A DNA stretch of 64,000 nucleotides from Ferdinandcohnia salidurans (GCF_042680725.1 NZ_JBHUEK010000011.1:1-64000); one strand, 5' to 3'. Shown: positions 1-9,023, counted from the stretch's first letter. Numbers and translations are program-made. Notes: generated by a model from the letters alone, not told the origin.

Positions 1-32
1 TTGCCCCTGTGAGAGTAGGACGTCGCTAGGCA
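1..32 (+). rRNA. rrf: 5S ribosomal RNA, 3' end only
   Basis: The first bases match the conserved 3' end of Bacillus 5S rRNA (CCCCTGTGAGAGTAGGACG). The window opens inside the gene, so the rest of the rRNA operon lies upstream and is not visible. The exact 3' end is estimated from the family consensus. A terminator follows within 10 bases. Confidence 0.9.
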
Positions 33-36
33 ACTA

Positions 37-67
37 AAAGATCAACCGTTATGGTTGGTCTTTTTTT
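37..67 (+). terminator. rRNA operon terminator
   Basis: An 8-bp stem (GATCAACC / GGTTGGTC, one G-T pair) with a 5-base loop is followed by seven T residues. It sits directly after the 5S end. Confidence 0.9.
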
Positions 68-169
68 GTGTTTGGAAATAGTAATTTGAAATCATGGTGG
101 GTTTTCTTCGATAAAGGAATGTAATTGTGAGTATTGTAACCGCATTATGATGAAATTAGAAAAAACGAA

Positions 170-350
170 AAACAATAAGTGCCTAATCGGTATATTGTCA
201 TATCGCAAAACAATAAGTGCTATACCGAAAACAGCCTAATCGGTATATCACTAACCCGATAAACGATAAATACTATACCGCAAACAGCCTAATCAGTATA
301 TCGCTAGCTCGCAAAACGATAAATACTATATCGCATGCAGCATATAAACG
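170..350. repeat. 53-bp tandem hairpin array 1
   Basis: Units start at 170, 208, 261 and 314. Spacings are 38, 53 and 53 bases; the first unit lacks 15 internal bases and the last decays. Each full unit contains TATACCG ... CGGTATA (221-227/241-247; 274-280/294-300 with one mismatch). A second arm pair bridges adjacent units: TATTG/CAATA (193-197/211-215), TATC/GATA (246-249/265-268) and TATCG/CGATA (299-303/317-321). No reading frame, CRISPR-like spacer or known family was recognised. Confidence 0.8.
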
Positions 351-705
351 ATACACCAGCAGTACCATCGAAGCCTCTATTGATTTACTTTAAACATACT
401 ATCCAATATTCCTCAGCTCCTCCAAAAACCCGCCCTTTTAAATCTTAACTCCCCATAACCTTGTTAATTTTTACATCCTCATGAATATCATTAATTTGTA
501 TCAGATTGTTTATGATAAAAATGTCTTAGTTATAAGTATTAATTACTATTCTAAAAAAATGGGTCCTCAGAAATCATAATTTAATTGATGAATCGTATAC
601 TTATAAAACACTAAATTTTTTTCTTGTTTAAAAAAGGGGATTTAGATTGCCTATCGAATACCTAATAAAAGGTTTTTGCATATATATAAAAGGGGAGGAT
701 GTAAC
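351..705. other. AT-rich intergenic stretch, nothing recognised
   Basis: No convincing coding frame, RNA family or clear sigma-A promoter was found between the tandem array and the mgtC-like gene. The only structure seen is a short inverted repeat, CTAAAT (611-616) with ATTTAG (640-645), enclosing a T-run. I see no recognisable M-box (Mg2+ riboswitch) even though the downstream gene is MgtC-like. Confidence 0.4.
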
Positions 706-1407
706 ATGATTGATTTTATTGCATCGTTCCAAACAGAAGAATTTTTAACGATGTCGATACGTATTTTTTTAGCGGCGTTATTGTGCGGGTTAGTTGGATT
801 GGAGAGGGAAGTACATAAACACCCTGCTGGGTTTCGTACACATTTGCTAGTTGGGGTCGGCTCTTGTTTAATGATGTTAATGTCGATTTACGGGTTTCAA
901 CCTTATTTAGAAATGAGTACAAATGTACGTTTTGATCCAGCGCGGATTCCTTCCTATGTTATTAGTGGTATTGGATTTTTAGGTGCTGGTACCATTCTTG
1001 TTAGGGATGCAACGGTACGGGGGTTAACGACTGCAGCTTCCATTTGGGTGGTTGCCGGTCTAGGGTTAATTATCGGGTTAGGGATGTATGCGCCTGCCAT
1101 ATTAACCACAATAGTTGTTTTATTGAGCCTCATTTTTCTTAATCGATTTGAGGAATTCTTCTTTAAATCCAGAAAAAGAAAAGTTGTCCATATCATTATC
1201 AATGAAGATATATCCTCATTTTCTTCGATCTTACAATTATTTAAAGATAATGGTTTTCGGGTAAGGGATTTTAATATTAAGTACTCGAAGGATAAAATTA
1301 ATAATAATTGCCAGTACACAATTGATGTTGAGGTCGGAAGTAAAAATGAACGTTTGCGATTGTATGAAGAAATGTCAAAACAAGAAATGGTGCAAAAAAT
1401 TTTCTGA
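706..1407 (+). CDS. MgtC/SapB family membrane protein
   Basis: This 233-residue protein has four to five hydrophobic segments in its first ~145 residues, then a soluble C-terminal domain of ~80 residues. It shows MgtC/SapB signatures: GLEREVHKHPAGFRTH near residue 30, and GIGFLGAGTILV plus VRGLTTAASIWVVAG around residues 85-120. Family members are linked to magnesium homeostasis and acid or low-Mg survival; the substrate here cannot be told from sequence. The start at 706 is preferred over an in-frame TTG at 676 because AGGGGAGGA lies 6 bases upstream. It sits alone between the rRNA operon and the ctsR operon, a place where B. subtilis has no such gene. Confidence 0.85.
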   Translation: MIDFIASFQTEEFLTMSIRIFLAALLCGLVGLEREVHKHPAGFRTHLLVGVGSCLMMLMSIYGFQPYLEMSTNVRFDPARIPSYVISGIGFLGAGTILVRDATVRGLTTAASIWVVAGLGLIIGLGMYAPAILTTIVVLLSLIFLNRFEEFFFKSRKRKVVHIIINEDISSFSSILQLFKDNGFRVRDFNIKYSKDKINNNCQYTIDVEVGSKNERLRLYEEMSKQEMVQKIF

Positions 1408-1510
1408 TTTGGTGTTTAGAGGGGTACTAGATTTGGAAAGTATAGGATAGTAAATGCCTTGAAAATGATTGCCTAAGTAATTTTGACGTTCAATTTGAAA
1501 AGCGAAACAG

Positions 1511-1539
1511 TTGAAAAATTAGTGCAGTCATTTTATATT
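1511..1539 (+). promoter_or_regulatory. sigma-A promoter of the ctsR operon
   Basis: TTGAAA (1511-1516) and TATATT (1534-1539) are separated by 17 bases. The CtsR heptad repeats begin just downstream, so bound repressor would cover the expected transcription start. Confidence 0.8.
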
Positions 1540-1547
1540 ATAGTTAT

Positions 1548-1577
1548 AGTCAAATATAGTCAAAGTCAAGGTCAAGG
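1548..1577 (+). promoter_or_regulatory. CtsR operator
   Basis: A perfect direct heptad repeat AGTCAAA-TAT-AGTCAAA spans 1548-1564, matching the CtsR consensus. Further partial repeats (GTCAAGGTCAAGG) run into the ribosome binding site. This implies autorepression of the operon, relieved by heat or protein stress. Confidence 0.9.
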
Positions 1578-1592
1578 TGAGGTGTGGTCATA

Positions 1593-2054
1593 ATGAGGAA
1601 TATATCTGATATCATCGAACACTATCTAAAAAGTGTTCTTGATACAAGTGATCGAGCTATAGTTGAAATAAAAAGAAGTGAGATTGCCGATAAATTTGAA
1701 TGTGTCCCATCTCAAATTAACTATGTAATAAATACACGATTTACGCTGGAGAGAGGCTATTTAGTTGAAAGTAAACGAGGTGGCGGGGGTTATATTCGTA
1801 TTATGAAGGTAAAAACGAATAATGATTCTCAGTTGATTAATCAACTCGTTCGCCTTATAGACAAACGGATTTCACAAACGAGTGCTGAAGATGTGATTTT
1901 GCGCTTGGTTGAGGAGGAAGTGATCTCGAAAAGAGAGGCGAAGATCATGCTTAGTGTAATTGATCGTTCCGTTCTGTTTATTGAGCTTCCTCATCGGGAT
2001 GAGCTGAGAGCACGAATGTTAAAGGCAATGCTAACATCCCTCATGTATAGATAA
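1593..2054 (+). CDS. ctsR: CtsR, transcriptional repressor of class III heat-shock genes
   Basis: This 153-residue protein has the N-terminal winged helix-turn-helix (IKRSEIADKFECVPSQINY) and the glycine-rich wing ESKRGGGGYIRI that inserts into the operator minor groove. The C-terminal half is the McsB-recognised dimerisation domain ending in ARMLKAMLTSLMYR. ATG at 1593 is chosen over GTG at 1584 because AAGGTGAGG (1574-1582) would be too close to the GTG. It is the first gene of ctsR-mcsA-mcsB-clpC and is autoregulated through the operator just upstream. In the family, CtsR is inactivated by heat and degraded by ClpCP. Confidence 0.97.
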   Translation: MRNISDIIEHYLKSVLDTSDRAIVEIKRSEIADKFECVPSQINYVINTRFTLERGYLVESKRGGGGYIRIMKVKTNNDSQLINQLVRLIDKRISQTSAEDVILRLVEEEVISKREAKIMLSVIDRSVLFIELPHRDELRARMLKAMLTSLMYR

Positions 2055-2082
2055 TAAGGTTAGAAGTAGGAAGGTGCTTAAC

Positions 2083-2628
2083 ATGATATGCCAAGAATGC
2101 AATCAACGTCCTGCCACATTACATTTTACAAAGATTATTAACGGTGAAAAGACAGAGGTTCATATATGTGAACATTGTGCTCAAGAAAAAAGTGAGATGT
2201 TTATGTTTCCAGGCACATCTGGCTTTTCAATAGATAACTTATTAGCAGGACTTCTACAATTTGAACCACTTGCAGGTTCAAAGCAAAATGCTTTTCAACA
2301 AAATGAGATTTTACAATGTAAAAACTGTAAAATGACTTTTCAACAATTTGCAAAGGTAGGTCGGTTTGGCTGCTCGCATTGCTATCCAACCTTTGAAAAA
2401 CAACTTACCCCAATCTTAAAACGTCTGCATAGCGGTAATACACATCATACAGGGAAAATTCCAAAACGAATCGGAGGCTCCTTCCATATCCGAAAAGAGA
2501 TTGAACAATTAAAGCTAAAGATGCAGGAATATATTTCCCTAGAGGAATTTGAAAAGGCTGCAGAAGTTCGTGACCACGTAAGGGCTTTAGAGAAAAAGCT
2601 AAGTGGTTACAAAGAGGGGGAGGTATAA
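2083..2628 (+). CDS. mcsA: McsA, zinc-finger activator of the McsB arginine kinase
   Basis: The 181-residue protein contains paired CxxC motifs (CQEC, CEHC, CKNC, CSHC) that form zinc-binding modules. A C-terminal UVR-like helical pair follows (EEFEKAAEVRDHVRALEKKL), similar to the ClpC middle domain. McsA stimulates McsB and helps hand CtsR and protein substrates to ClpC. ATG at 2083 has AGGAAGGTG upstream; an in-frame ATG three codons earlier falls inside that site and is less likely. It lies 3 bases before mcsB. Confidence 0.95.
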   Translation: MICQECNQRPATLHFTKIINGEKTEVHICEHCAQEKSEMFMFPGTSGFSIDNLLAGLLQFEPLAGSKQNAFQQNEILQCKNCKMTFQQFAKVGRFGCSHCYPTFEKQLTPILKRLHSGNTHHTGKIPKRIGGSFHIRKEIEQLKLKMQEYISLEEFEKAAEVRDHVRALEKKLSGYKEGEV

Positions 2629-2631
2629 TCA

Positions 2632-3729
2632 ATGTCACTTGAGCATTTTATCAATCAAGCCTTAAGCTCTTGGATGAGTCAAGAAGGGCCGGATTCGGAT
2701 ATTGTCTTAAGTTCAAGGATCAGGCTTGCTCGAAATTTGAAAAATGTCCCCTTTTCAACGGTTTATTCAAATGAAGAAGCTCAGCAAATTGTGGAAGTCT
2801 TCCAAAAGGGCTTTTCAGGAAAGAGTTTTCCGTCAATTGGAGAAATGGAATTATTAAAAATGATGGATCTCCAACCAATTGAGAAGAGGGTGCTTGTTGA
2901 AAAACATTTGATAAGTCCACATTTAGCTGAGGACTCTCCATTTGGAGCTTGTCTTTTATCTGAAAATGAAGAAATTAGCATTATGATTAATGAAGAAGAC
3001 CATATTCGAATACAATGTTTATTCCCGGGGTTACAATTATCTGAAGCTTTACGGGTTGCAAATAACCTAGATGATTGGATTGAAGAGCATGTCGATTACG
3101 CATTTGATGAAACAAGAGGTTATTTAACCAGCTGCCCGACGAATGTAGGGACTGGGATACGTGCTTCTGTGATGATGCATCTGCCAGCACTTATCTTAAC
3201 TCATCAAATGAGTCGAATTATCCCGGCAATCAATCAGCTTGGCCTTGTTGTAAGAGGAATATATGGTGAAGGCAGTGAGGCGTTAGGAAATATTTTTCAA
3301 ATTTCTAATCAGATTACGCTTGGAAAGACAGAAGAAGATATTGTTGAAGATTTAGAGAGTGTTGTTGCTCAGCTGATTGCGCAAGAACGTTCTGCACGAG
3401 AAGCTTTGGTAAAAACCTCTAATATTCAGTTAGAGGACCGAGTATTCCGTTCCTATGGTGTTTTAGCTAATAGTCGGATCATTGAATCGAAGGAAGCAGC
3501 AAAGTGTTTATCAGATGTCCGATTAGGTATAGATCTTGGCTATATAAAAGATATATCAAGAAGTATCCTTAATGAACTCATGGTTTTAACACAACCTGGA
3601 TTCTTACAATCATATGCTGGTGGGGCATTAAGGCCAAATGAAAGAGACGTTAAAAGAGCGTCTATCATTCGAGAAAGATTGAAGCTAGAAAATAATAAGA
3701 CTACTGACATGGAGGGTGATGGGTTATGA
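2632..3729 (+). CDS. mcsB: McsB, protein arginine kinase
   Basis: The 365-residue protein is a phosphagen-kinase-fold enzyme that phosphorylates arginine residues, marking proteins for ClpCP. Visible family motifs include SSRIRLARN near residue 27, CPTNVGTG followed by RASVMMHLPA around 168-185, and GEGSEALGNIFQISNQ around 212. Length and C-terminus (LRPNERDVKRASIIRERL) match B. subtilis McsB. Its last codons overlap the first codons of clpC (stop 3727-3729, clpC ATG 3726), indicating translational coupling. Confidence 0.96.
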   Translation: MSLEHFINQALSSWMSQEGPDSDIVLSSRIRLARNLKNVPFSTVYSNEEAQQIVEVFQKGFSGKSFPSIGEMELLKMMDLQPIEKRVLVEKHLISPHLAEDSPFGACLLSENEEISIMINEEDHIRIQCLFPGLQLSEALRVANNLDDWIEEHVDYAFDETRGYLTSCPTNVGTGIRASVMMHLPALILTHQMSRIIPAINQLGLVVRGIYGEGSEALGNIFQISNQITLGKTEEDIVEDLESVVAQLIAQERSAREALVKTSNIQLEDRVFRSYGVLANSRIIESKEAAKCLSDVRLGIDLGYIKDISRSILNELMVLTQPGFLQSYAGGALRPNERDVKRASIIRERLKLENNKTTDMEGDGL

Positions 3730-6179
3730 TGTTTGGCAGATTTACTGAGCGTGCACAAAAGGTATTAGCTTTAGCTCAAGAGGAAGCTGTACGATTAGGG
3801 CATAACAATATTGGAACTGAACATGTATTATTAGGTCTTATTCGCGAAGGCGAAGGAATCGCAGCAAAGGCCTTACTTGCATTAGGATTAGGACCTGAAA
3901 AAATTCAAAAAGAGGTAGAAGCTTTAATCGGACGTGGTCAAGAGGGATCACAGACGATTCATTATACCCCACGTGCAAAAAAGGTAATCGAGTTATCCAT
4001 GGATGAGGCTCGTAAGCTAGGTCACTCTTATGTGGGTACAGAACATATCCTACTGGGATTAATTCGTGAAGGGGAAGGCGTCGCTGCACGAGTATTAAAC
4101 AATCTTGGAGTGAGCTTAAATAAAGCCCGTCAGCAGGTTCTTCAGCTATTGGGAAGCAATGAGTCATCATCAGGACATCATGGTGGAGGCTCTACAAATG
4201 CCAATACCCCAACTCTTGATAGTTTAGCGCGTGATTTAACTGCGATTGCAAGAGAAGGAAGCCTTGATCCAGTTATTGGCCGTAGTAAAGAAATTCAACG
4301 TGTGATTGAGGTACTTAGCCGTCGTACGAAAAACAACCCAGTTCTAATTGGAGAGCCTGGTGTTGGTAAAACGGCAATTGCAGAAGGATTAGCACAGCAA
4401 ATTATCAATAATGAAGTACCAGAAACGCTTCGTGATAAAAGAGTAATGACCCTTGATATGGGTACTGTGGTTGCGGGTACTAAATACCGCGGGGAATTTG
4501 AAGACCGCCTAAAAAAGGTAATGGATGAAATTCGTCAAGCTGGCAATATCATTCTATTTATAGATGAACTCCACACCCTAATTGGAGCAGGTGGAGCAGA
4601 AGGCGCAATTGATGCGTCAAACATCTTAAAACCATCACTTGCTCGTGGTGAACTACAATGTATTGGTGCTACAACGTTAGACGAATATCGAAAATATATT
4701 GAAAAGGATGCTGCTTTAGAGCGACGCTTCCAACCAATTCAAGTGGATGAACCAACTGTTGAAGAATCTATTTTAATTTTAAAAGGATTACGCGACCGTT
4801 ATGAAGCGCATCATAGAGTATCAATCTCAGATGAGTCTATCGTTCAAGCTGTTAAACTGTCAGATCGCTATATTTCAGACCGCTTTCTGCCAGATAAAGC
4901 AATTGACTTGATTGATGAGGCTGGTTCAAAGGTTCGTCTTCGTTCATACACTGCACCACCAAATTTAAAGGAGCTTGAACAAAAGCTTGAAGAGGTTCGC
5001 AAGGAAAAGGATGCAGCGGTTCAAAGTCAAGAGTTTGAAAAAGCAGCATCATTACGTGATTCCGAGCAACGTCTTCGTGAGCAGTTAGAAGAAACGAAGA
5101 AAAACTGGAAGGAAAAGCAAGGGCAAGAGAACTCTGAGGTTACAGTGGATGATATCGCAATGGTCGTATCAAGCTGGACTGGGGTTCCTGTATCAAAGCT
5201 AGCACAAACTGAAGCGAATAAATTATTAAACATGGAAGAAATCCTCCACTCACGAGTAATCGGTCAGGAAGAGGCAGTTAAAGCCGTTTCCAAGGCAGTT
5301 AGACGTTCACGTGCAGGATTAAAAGATCCGAAGCGCCCAACGGGTTCATTTATTTTCCTTGGCCCAACAGGTGTAGGTAAGACAGAACTGGCTCGTGCTC
5401 TAGCTGAATCTATTTTCGGCGATGAAGATGCGATGATCCGTGTAGATATGTCTGAGTATATGGAGAAGCATTCCACATCTAGACTAGTGGGCTCACCTCC
5501 AGGGTATGTCGGCTATGAAGAGGGCGGTCAATTAACAGAAAAGGTCCGTCGTAAACCATACTCCGTCGTTCTATTAGATGAGATTGAAAAAGCACATCCA
5601 GATGTGTTTAATATTTTACTTCAAGTGCTTGAGGATGGTCGTTTGACTGATTCCAAGGGACGTACTGTTGATTTTAGAAATACGATCCTAATTATGACTT
5701 CAAACGTTGGCGCTAGCACATTGAAACGTAACAAGTATGTTGGTTTTGCGCTTGAAGATGAAAAACAAGATTATAAAAACATGAAGGATAAGGTAATGGA
5801 GGAATTGAAGAAAGCATTCCGTCCAGAATTCCTCAACCGTATTGATGAAATCATCGTCTTCCACTCACTAGAGAAGAAGCATCTGAAGGAAATTGTAACG
5901 CTCATGTCAGATCAGTTAACGAAACGTCTAAAAGAGCAGGACTTTGAACTTGAGTTAACAGAAGCGGCTAAAGACCGAATTGCTGAGGAAGGCTATGATC
6001 CTGAATATGGGGCACGTCCATTACGCCGTGCGATCCAAAAACAAATTGAAGACCGTTTGTCTGAAGAGCTATTACGCGGTAAAATAGAAAAAGGAAAGAA
6101 AATTATAATGGACTTCGATAACGGAGAATTTGTTATTCAAACGAAGGAAGTCGAAGAAACAAAAGAAACAGTGAAATAA
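3726..6179 (+). CDS. clpC: ClpC, AAA+ unfoldase of the ClpCP protease
   Basis: The 817-residue protein shows the full Hsp100 layout: two Clp-N repeats (residues 1-145), first AAA module with Walker A GEPGVGKTA near 210, a middle coiled-coil/UVR region (SQEFEKAASLRDSEQRLREQ) around 420-450, and second AAA module with GPTGVGKTE near 548. A C-terminal ClpB-D2-small domain follows. It unfolds arginine-phosphorylated or adaptor-delivered proteins for ClpP. It is the last gene of the CtsR operon and is followed by a strong terminator. Confidence 0.98.
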   Translation: MMFGRFTERAQKVLALAQEEAVRLGHNNIGTEHVLLGLIREGEGIAAKALLALGLGPEKIQKEVEALIGRGQEGSQTIHYTPRAKKVIELSMDEARKLGHSYVGTEHILLGLIREGEGVAARVLNNLGVSLNKARQQVLQLLGSNESSSGHHGGGSTNANTPTLDSLARDLTAIAREGSLDPVIGRSKEIQRVIEVLSRRTKNNPVLIGEPGVGKTAIAEGLAQQIINNEVPETLRDKRVMTLDMGTVVAGTKYRGEFEDRLKKVMDEIRQAGNIILFIDELHTLIGAGGAEGAIDASNILKPSLARGELQCIGATTLDEYRKYIEKDAALERRFQPIQVDEPTVEESILILKGLRDRYEAHHRVSISDESIVQAVKLSDRYISDRFLPDKAIDLIDEAGSKVRLRSYTAPPNLKELEQKLEEVRKEKDAAVQSQEFEKAASLRDSEQRLREQLEETKKNWKEKQGQENSEVTVDDIAMVVSSWTGVPVSKLAQTEANKLLNMEEILHSRVIGQEEAVKAVSKAVRRSRAGLKDPKRPTGSFIFLGPTGVGKTELARALAESIFGDEDAMIRVDMSEYMEKHSTSRLVGSPPGYVGYEEGGQLTEKVRRKPYSVVLLDEIEKAHPDVFNILLQVLEDGRLTDSKGRTVDFRNTILIMTSNVGASTLKRNKYVGFALEDEKQDYKNMKDKVMEELKKAFRPEFLNRIDEIIVFHSLEKKHLKEIVTLMSDQLTKRLKEQDFELELTEAAKDRIAEEGYDPEYGARPLRRAIQKQIEDRLSEELLRGKIEKGKKIIMDFDNGEFVIQTKEVEETKETVK

Positions 6180-6192
6180 CATGTAAATTGTA

Positions 6193-6233
6193 AAAGAGGT
6201 ATACATTAAATAGTTTGTGTATACCTCTTTTTT
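6193..6233 (+). terminator. Terminator after clpC
   Basis: A 13-bp near-perfect stem (AAAGAGGTATACA / TGTATACCTCTTT) is followed by a T-run. It separates the CtsR operon from radA. Confidence 0.9.
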
Positions 6234-6254
6234 CTAAAGAAAGGATTAATGACG

Positions 6255-7622
6255 ATGGCAAAAACAAAAACGAAATTCACCTGTCAATCCTGTGGCTATG
6301 AAACACCAAAATGGATGGGGAAATGTCCCGGATGTGGTGCGTGGAATTCATTAGTCGAGGAAACCTTGCATAAACCAGCTAGGAAAGGTGCTTTTACTCA
6401 TTCAAGTCCCACCGTTCAACGAAAGCCTTCACCAATCACTTCAATTGAGTCAGAAAATGAACCAAGAATGTATACAGCAAACAAAGAATTTAATCGCGTA
6501 CTTGGTGGCGGGATCGTCAGGGGTTCGCTTGTCCTAATTGGGGGAGACCCAGGTATAGGAAAGTCTACCTTACTGCTACAAGTATCCTCTCAATTAGCCA
6601 AACAAGACAAAGTTTTATATATTTCCGGAGAAGAATCGGTCAAGCAAACTAAGCTACGATCTGATCGACTAGGTGTTTCCTCTGATCAATTGTATGTCTT
6701 AGCGGAAACGGACCTCGAATTTATTTCCCAGACAATTTCTGAGCTTAAACCTTCTTTTGTAGTCATTGACTCCATTCAGACGATTTATCACTCTGATATT
6801 GCCTCTGCTCCTGGTAGTGTGTCACAGGTACGTGAATGTACAGCAGAGTTAATGCGAATTGCAAAAACAAATGGGATTGCTATTTTTATCGTTGGTCATG
6901 TTACGAAAGAGGGGAATATTGCAGGCCCTCGTTTATTGGAGCATATGGTTGATACGGTTCTTTACTTTGAGGGGGAACGTCATCATACATACCGAATACT
7001 ACGTGCAGTGAAAAACCGTTTTGGTTCAACCAATGAAATGGGTATTTTTGAGATGAAGGAAACAGGCCTTGAAGAGGTTGCAAATCCATCCGAAATTTTT
7101 CTAGAAGAGCGTTCTGCGGGATCTGCAGGATCAACGGTTGTTGCCTCAATGGAAGGGACACGACCAGTCCTCGTTGAAATTCAGGCATTGATTTCACCAA
7201 CTAGCTTTGGAAATCCACGACGAATGGCAACTGGAATTGACCAAAATAGGGTTTCGTTATTAATGGCTGTATTAGAAAAAAGGGCAGGTTTTCTTTTGCA
7301 AAACCAAGATGCCTATTTAAAGGTTGCAGGTGGAGTGAAATTAGATGAACCAGCAATAGATTTAGCTGTTGCTTTAAGTATTGCTTCTAGTTTCAGAGAT
7401 CAAGCAACAAATCCGGCAGACGTTATTATTGGAGAGGTTGGCCTAACCGGTGAGGTAAGAAGAGTTTCTCGTATCGAGCAGCGGGTCCAGGAAGCAGCAA
7501 AGCTTGGATTTAAGCGAGTAATCCTTCCTGAACGTAATCTTGGTGGATGGACCATTCCAAAGGGCATTGAAGTAATCGGCGTAAGTGATATTAGGCAGGC
7601 TATTCAACATACACTGGGATAG
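6255..7622 (+). CDS. radA: RadA/Sms, DNA branch-migration ATPase
   Basis: The 455-residue protein begins with a C4 zinc finger (CQSCG ... CPGCGAW). A RecA-like core follows with Walker A GGDPGIGKST near 95, and the RadA-specific motif KNRFGSTNEMG near 254. The C-terminal third is a Lon-protease-like domain (GGVKLDEPAIDLAVALSIASS). It acts in recombination and D-loop extension. ATG at 6255 gives ~9 bases to AGGA; ATG at 6249 is possible but very close. In B. subtilis disA follows immediately, but here it does not. Confidence 0.96.
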   Translation: MAKTKTKFTCQSCGYETPKWMGKCPGCGAWNSLVEETLHKPARKGAFTHSSPTVQRKPSPITSIESENEPRMYTANKEFNRVLGGGIVRGSLVLIGGDPGIGKSTLLLQVSSQLAKQDKVLYISGEESVKQTKLRSDRLGVSSDQLYVLAETDLEFISQTISELKPSFVVIDSIQTIYHSDIASAPGSVSQVRECTAELMRIAKTNGIAIFIVGHVTKEGNIAGPRLLEHMVDTVLYFEGERHHTYRILRAVKNRFGSTNEMGIFEMKETGLEEVANPSEIFLEERSAGSAGSTVVASMEGTRPVLVEIQALISPTSFGNPRRMATGIDQNRVSLLMAVLEKRAGFLLQNQDAYLKVAGGVKLDEPAIDLAVALSIASSFRDQATNPADVIIGEVGLTGEVRRVSRIEQRVQEAAKLGFKRVILPERNLGGWTIPKGIEVIGVSDIRQAIQHTLG

Positions 7623-7900
7623 CTTAAATATTGGTATAAAAAAATCGGGTGAAAATGAAACATCTTTGCTTCTTTTTACGTATAGTAAGTGTGGACAAAT
7701 GGACATACCACTTTCTTGACGTGTTGCGTATGCTGATAATATTTTTTTACAGGAGCAGTAATAATTTTAGTAGGATTTTAAAATAATATATAGGTATCGT
7801 TTACACGTCTATGTCATTCTGTTTACATTTTGAAAAAAGCTATTTATTGTAGGTTTCAATTATTATAAAGTGATTATAATGAATAGGAGGAGGTGAAGGA
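7623..7900 (+). other. radA-yacL spacer; disA missing
   Basis: In B. subtilis disA (diadenylate cyclase/DNA-integrity scanner) lies here. I find no diadenylate-cyclase or helix-hairpin-helix coding remnant in these 278 bases on either strand. What can be seen are candidate promoters: an ECF-like TGAAAC (7656-7661), 17 bases, CGTA (7679-7682); TTGACG (7716-7721) with TATTTT (7740-7745); and TTTACA (7822-7827) with TATTGT (7845-7850). Confidence 0.6.
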
Positions 7901-8992
7901 ATGTTAAAACGTATTGTGCAGCTATTTTTTCTAATCGTCGGAGGTATGCTTGGAATTGTATATCTACCTGATTTACTTAAGCTGTTAGATATCGACAATA
8001 TTCCATACTTAAATAACTCATATACGCTTGCGATTTTAGGTGCTATTATATTATTTATTGTTACTTTTTGGTTAGTAGATTATATCGTAGGTCTAATTAA
8101 ATGGCTTGAAGAGTCATTGATCAAAGCTCCTGTTACAGATGTGTTATTTGGAAGCCTAGGTTTAATTTCAGGTTTAATTGTTGCGTTTTTAATTGTGATT
8201 CCATTAGACCGTATTACATTTTCAGTCGTAAATACAGTGCTTCCTATTTTCATAACCCTGCTTTTGGGATATTTAGGATTCCAGGTTGGTTTCAAAAAGC
8301 GGGATGAGCTTGTGAACTTATTCTCTATTAACCGTGCTGGGAAGAAAAAGGGCTTAGAGGACGAGGAAGTTAACCAACAGGCCAAAAAACTTAAAATTTT
8401 GGATACAAGTGTAATTATTGATGGACGTATTGCAGATATTTGCCAAACCGGATTTCTTGAAGGAACCATTGTCATTCCACGATTTGTTTTAGAGGAACTT
8501 CAGCATATTGCGGATTCTTCAGACGTGTTAAAGCGAAACCGTGGTAGAAGAGGTTTGGATATTTTAAACCGAATTCAAAAAGAACTATCAATCAAGGTAG
8601 ATATCTATGAAGGTGACTTTGACGATATACAAGAGGTTGATAGTAAGTTAGTGAAACTTGCGAAATTAACGATGGGTGTAGTCGTGACAAATGACTTTAA
8701 CCTTAACAAGGTTTGTGAGCTGCAAAATGTAGCAGTATTGAACATTAATGACTTAGCAAATGCTGTGAAACCAGTTGTGTTACCGGGTGAAGAATTGAGT
8801 GTGCAGGTCATTAAGGATGGAAAAGAACATAATCAGGGTGTTGCTTACTTAGATGACGGCACAATGATTGTCGTGGAAGAAGGTCGTGATTATATCGGAA
8901 AACGCATTGATGTACTTGTAACGAGTGTGTTACAAACATCAGCGGGTCGAATGATTTTCGCAAAGCCAAAGTTGCTTGAAAAAGCTTTATAA
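7901..8992 (+). CDS. yacL: YacL, PIN-TRAM domain membrane protein
   Basis: The 363-residue protein has four predicted N-terminal membrane helices (residues 1-130). A PIN nuclease-like domain follows (LDTSVIIDGR near 163, with later acidic residues in VVTNDFNLNK), then a C-terminal TRAM RNA-binding domain (GKEHNQGVAYLDDGTMIVVEEG). The PIN fold suggests RNase activity near the membrane, but the substrate is unknown. AGGAGGAGGTG lies directly upstream of the ATG. It normally follows disA; here it follows radA with its own possible promoters. Confidence 0.93.
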   Translation: MLKRIVQLFFLIVGGMLGIVYLPDLLKLLDIDNIPYLNNSYTLAILGAIILFIVTFWLVDYIVGLIKWLEESLIKAPVTDVLFGSLGLISGLIVAFLIVIPLDRITFSVVNTVLPIFITLLLGYLGFQVGFKKRDELVNLFSINRAGKKKGLEDEEVNQQAKKLKILDTSVIIDGRIADICQTGFLEGTIVIPRFVLEELQHIADSSDVLKRNRGRRGLDILNRIQKELSIKVDIYEGDFDDIQEVDSKLVKLAKLTMGVVVTNDFNLNKVCELQNVAVLNINDLANAVKPVVLPGEELSVQVIKDGKEHNQGVAYLDDGTMIVVEEGRDYIGKRIDVLVTSVLQTSAGRMIFAKPKLLEKAL

Positions 8993-9023
8993 TTGAATAC
9001 TTAAACATCGATAGGGGCGCTAA

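Noticed and set aside
170..350. CRISPR-like array at the left end
   Set aside because: The whole 53-bp unit repeats, including the supposed spacer part, and one unit is internally deleted.
7623..7900. Degraded disA
   Set aside because: No diadenylate-cyclase or helix-hairpin-helix fragment found in any frame.
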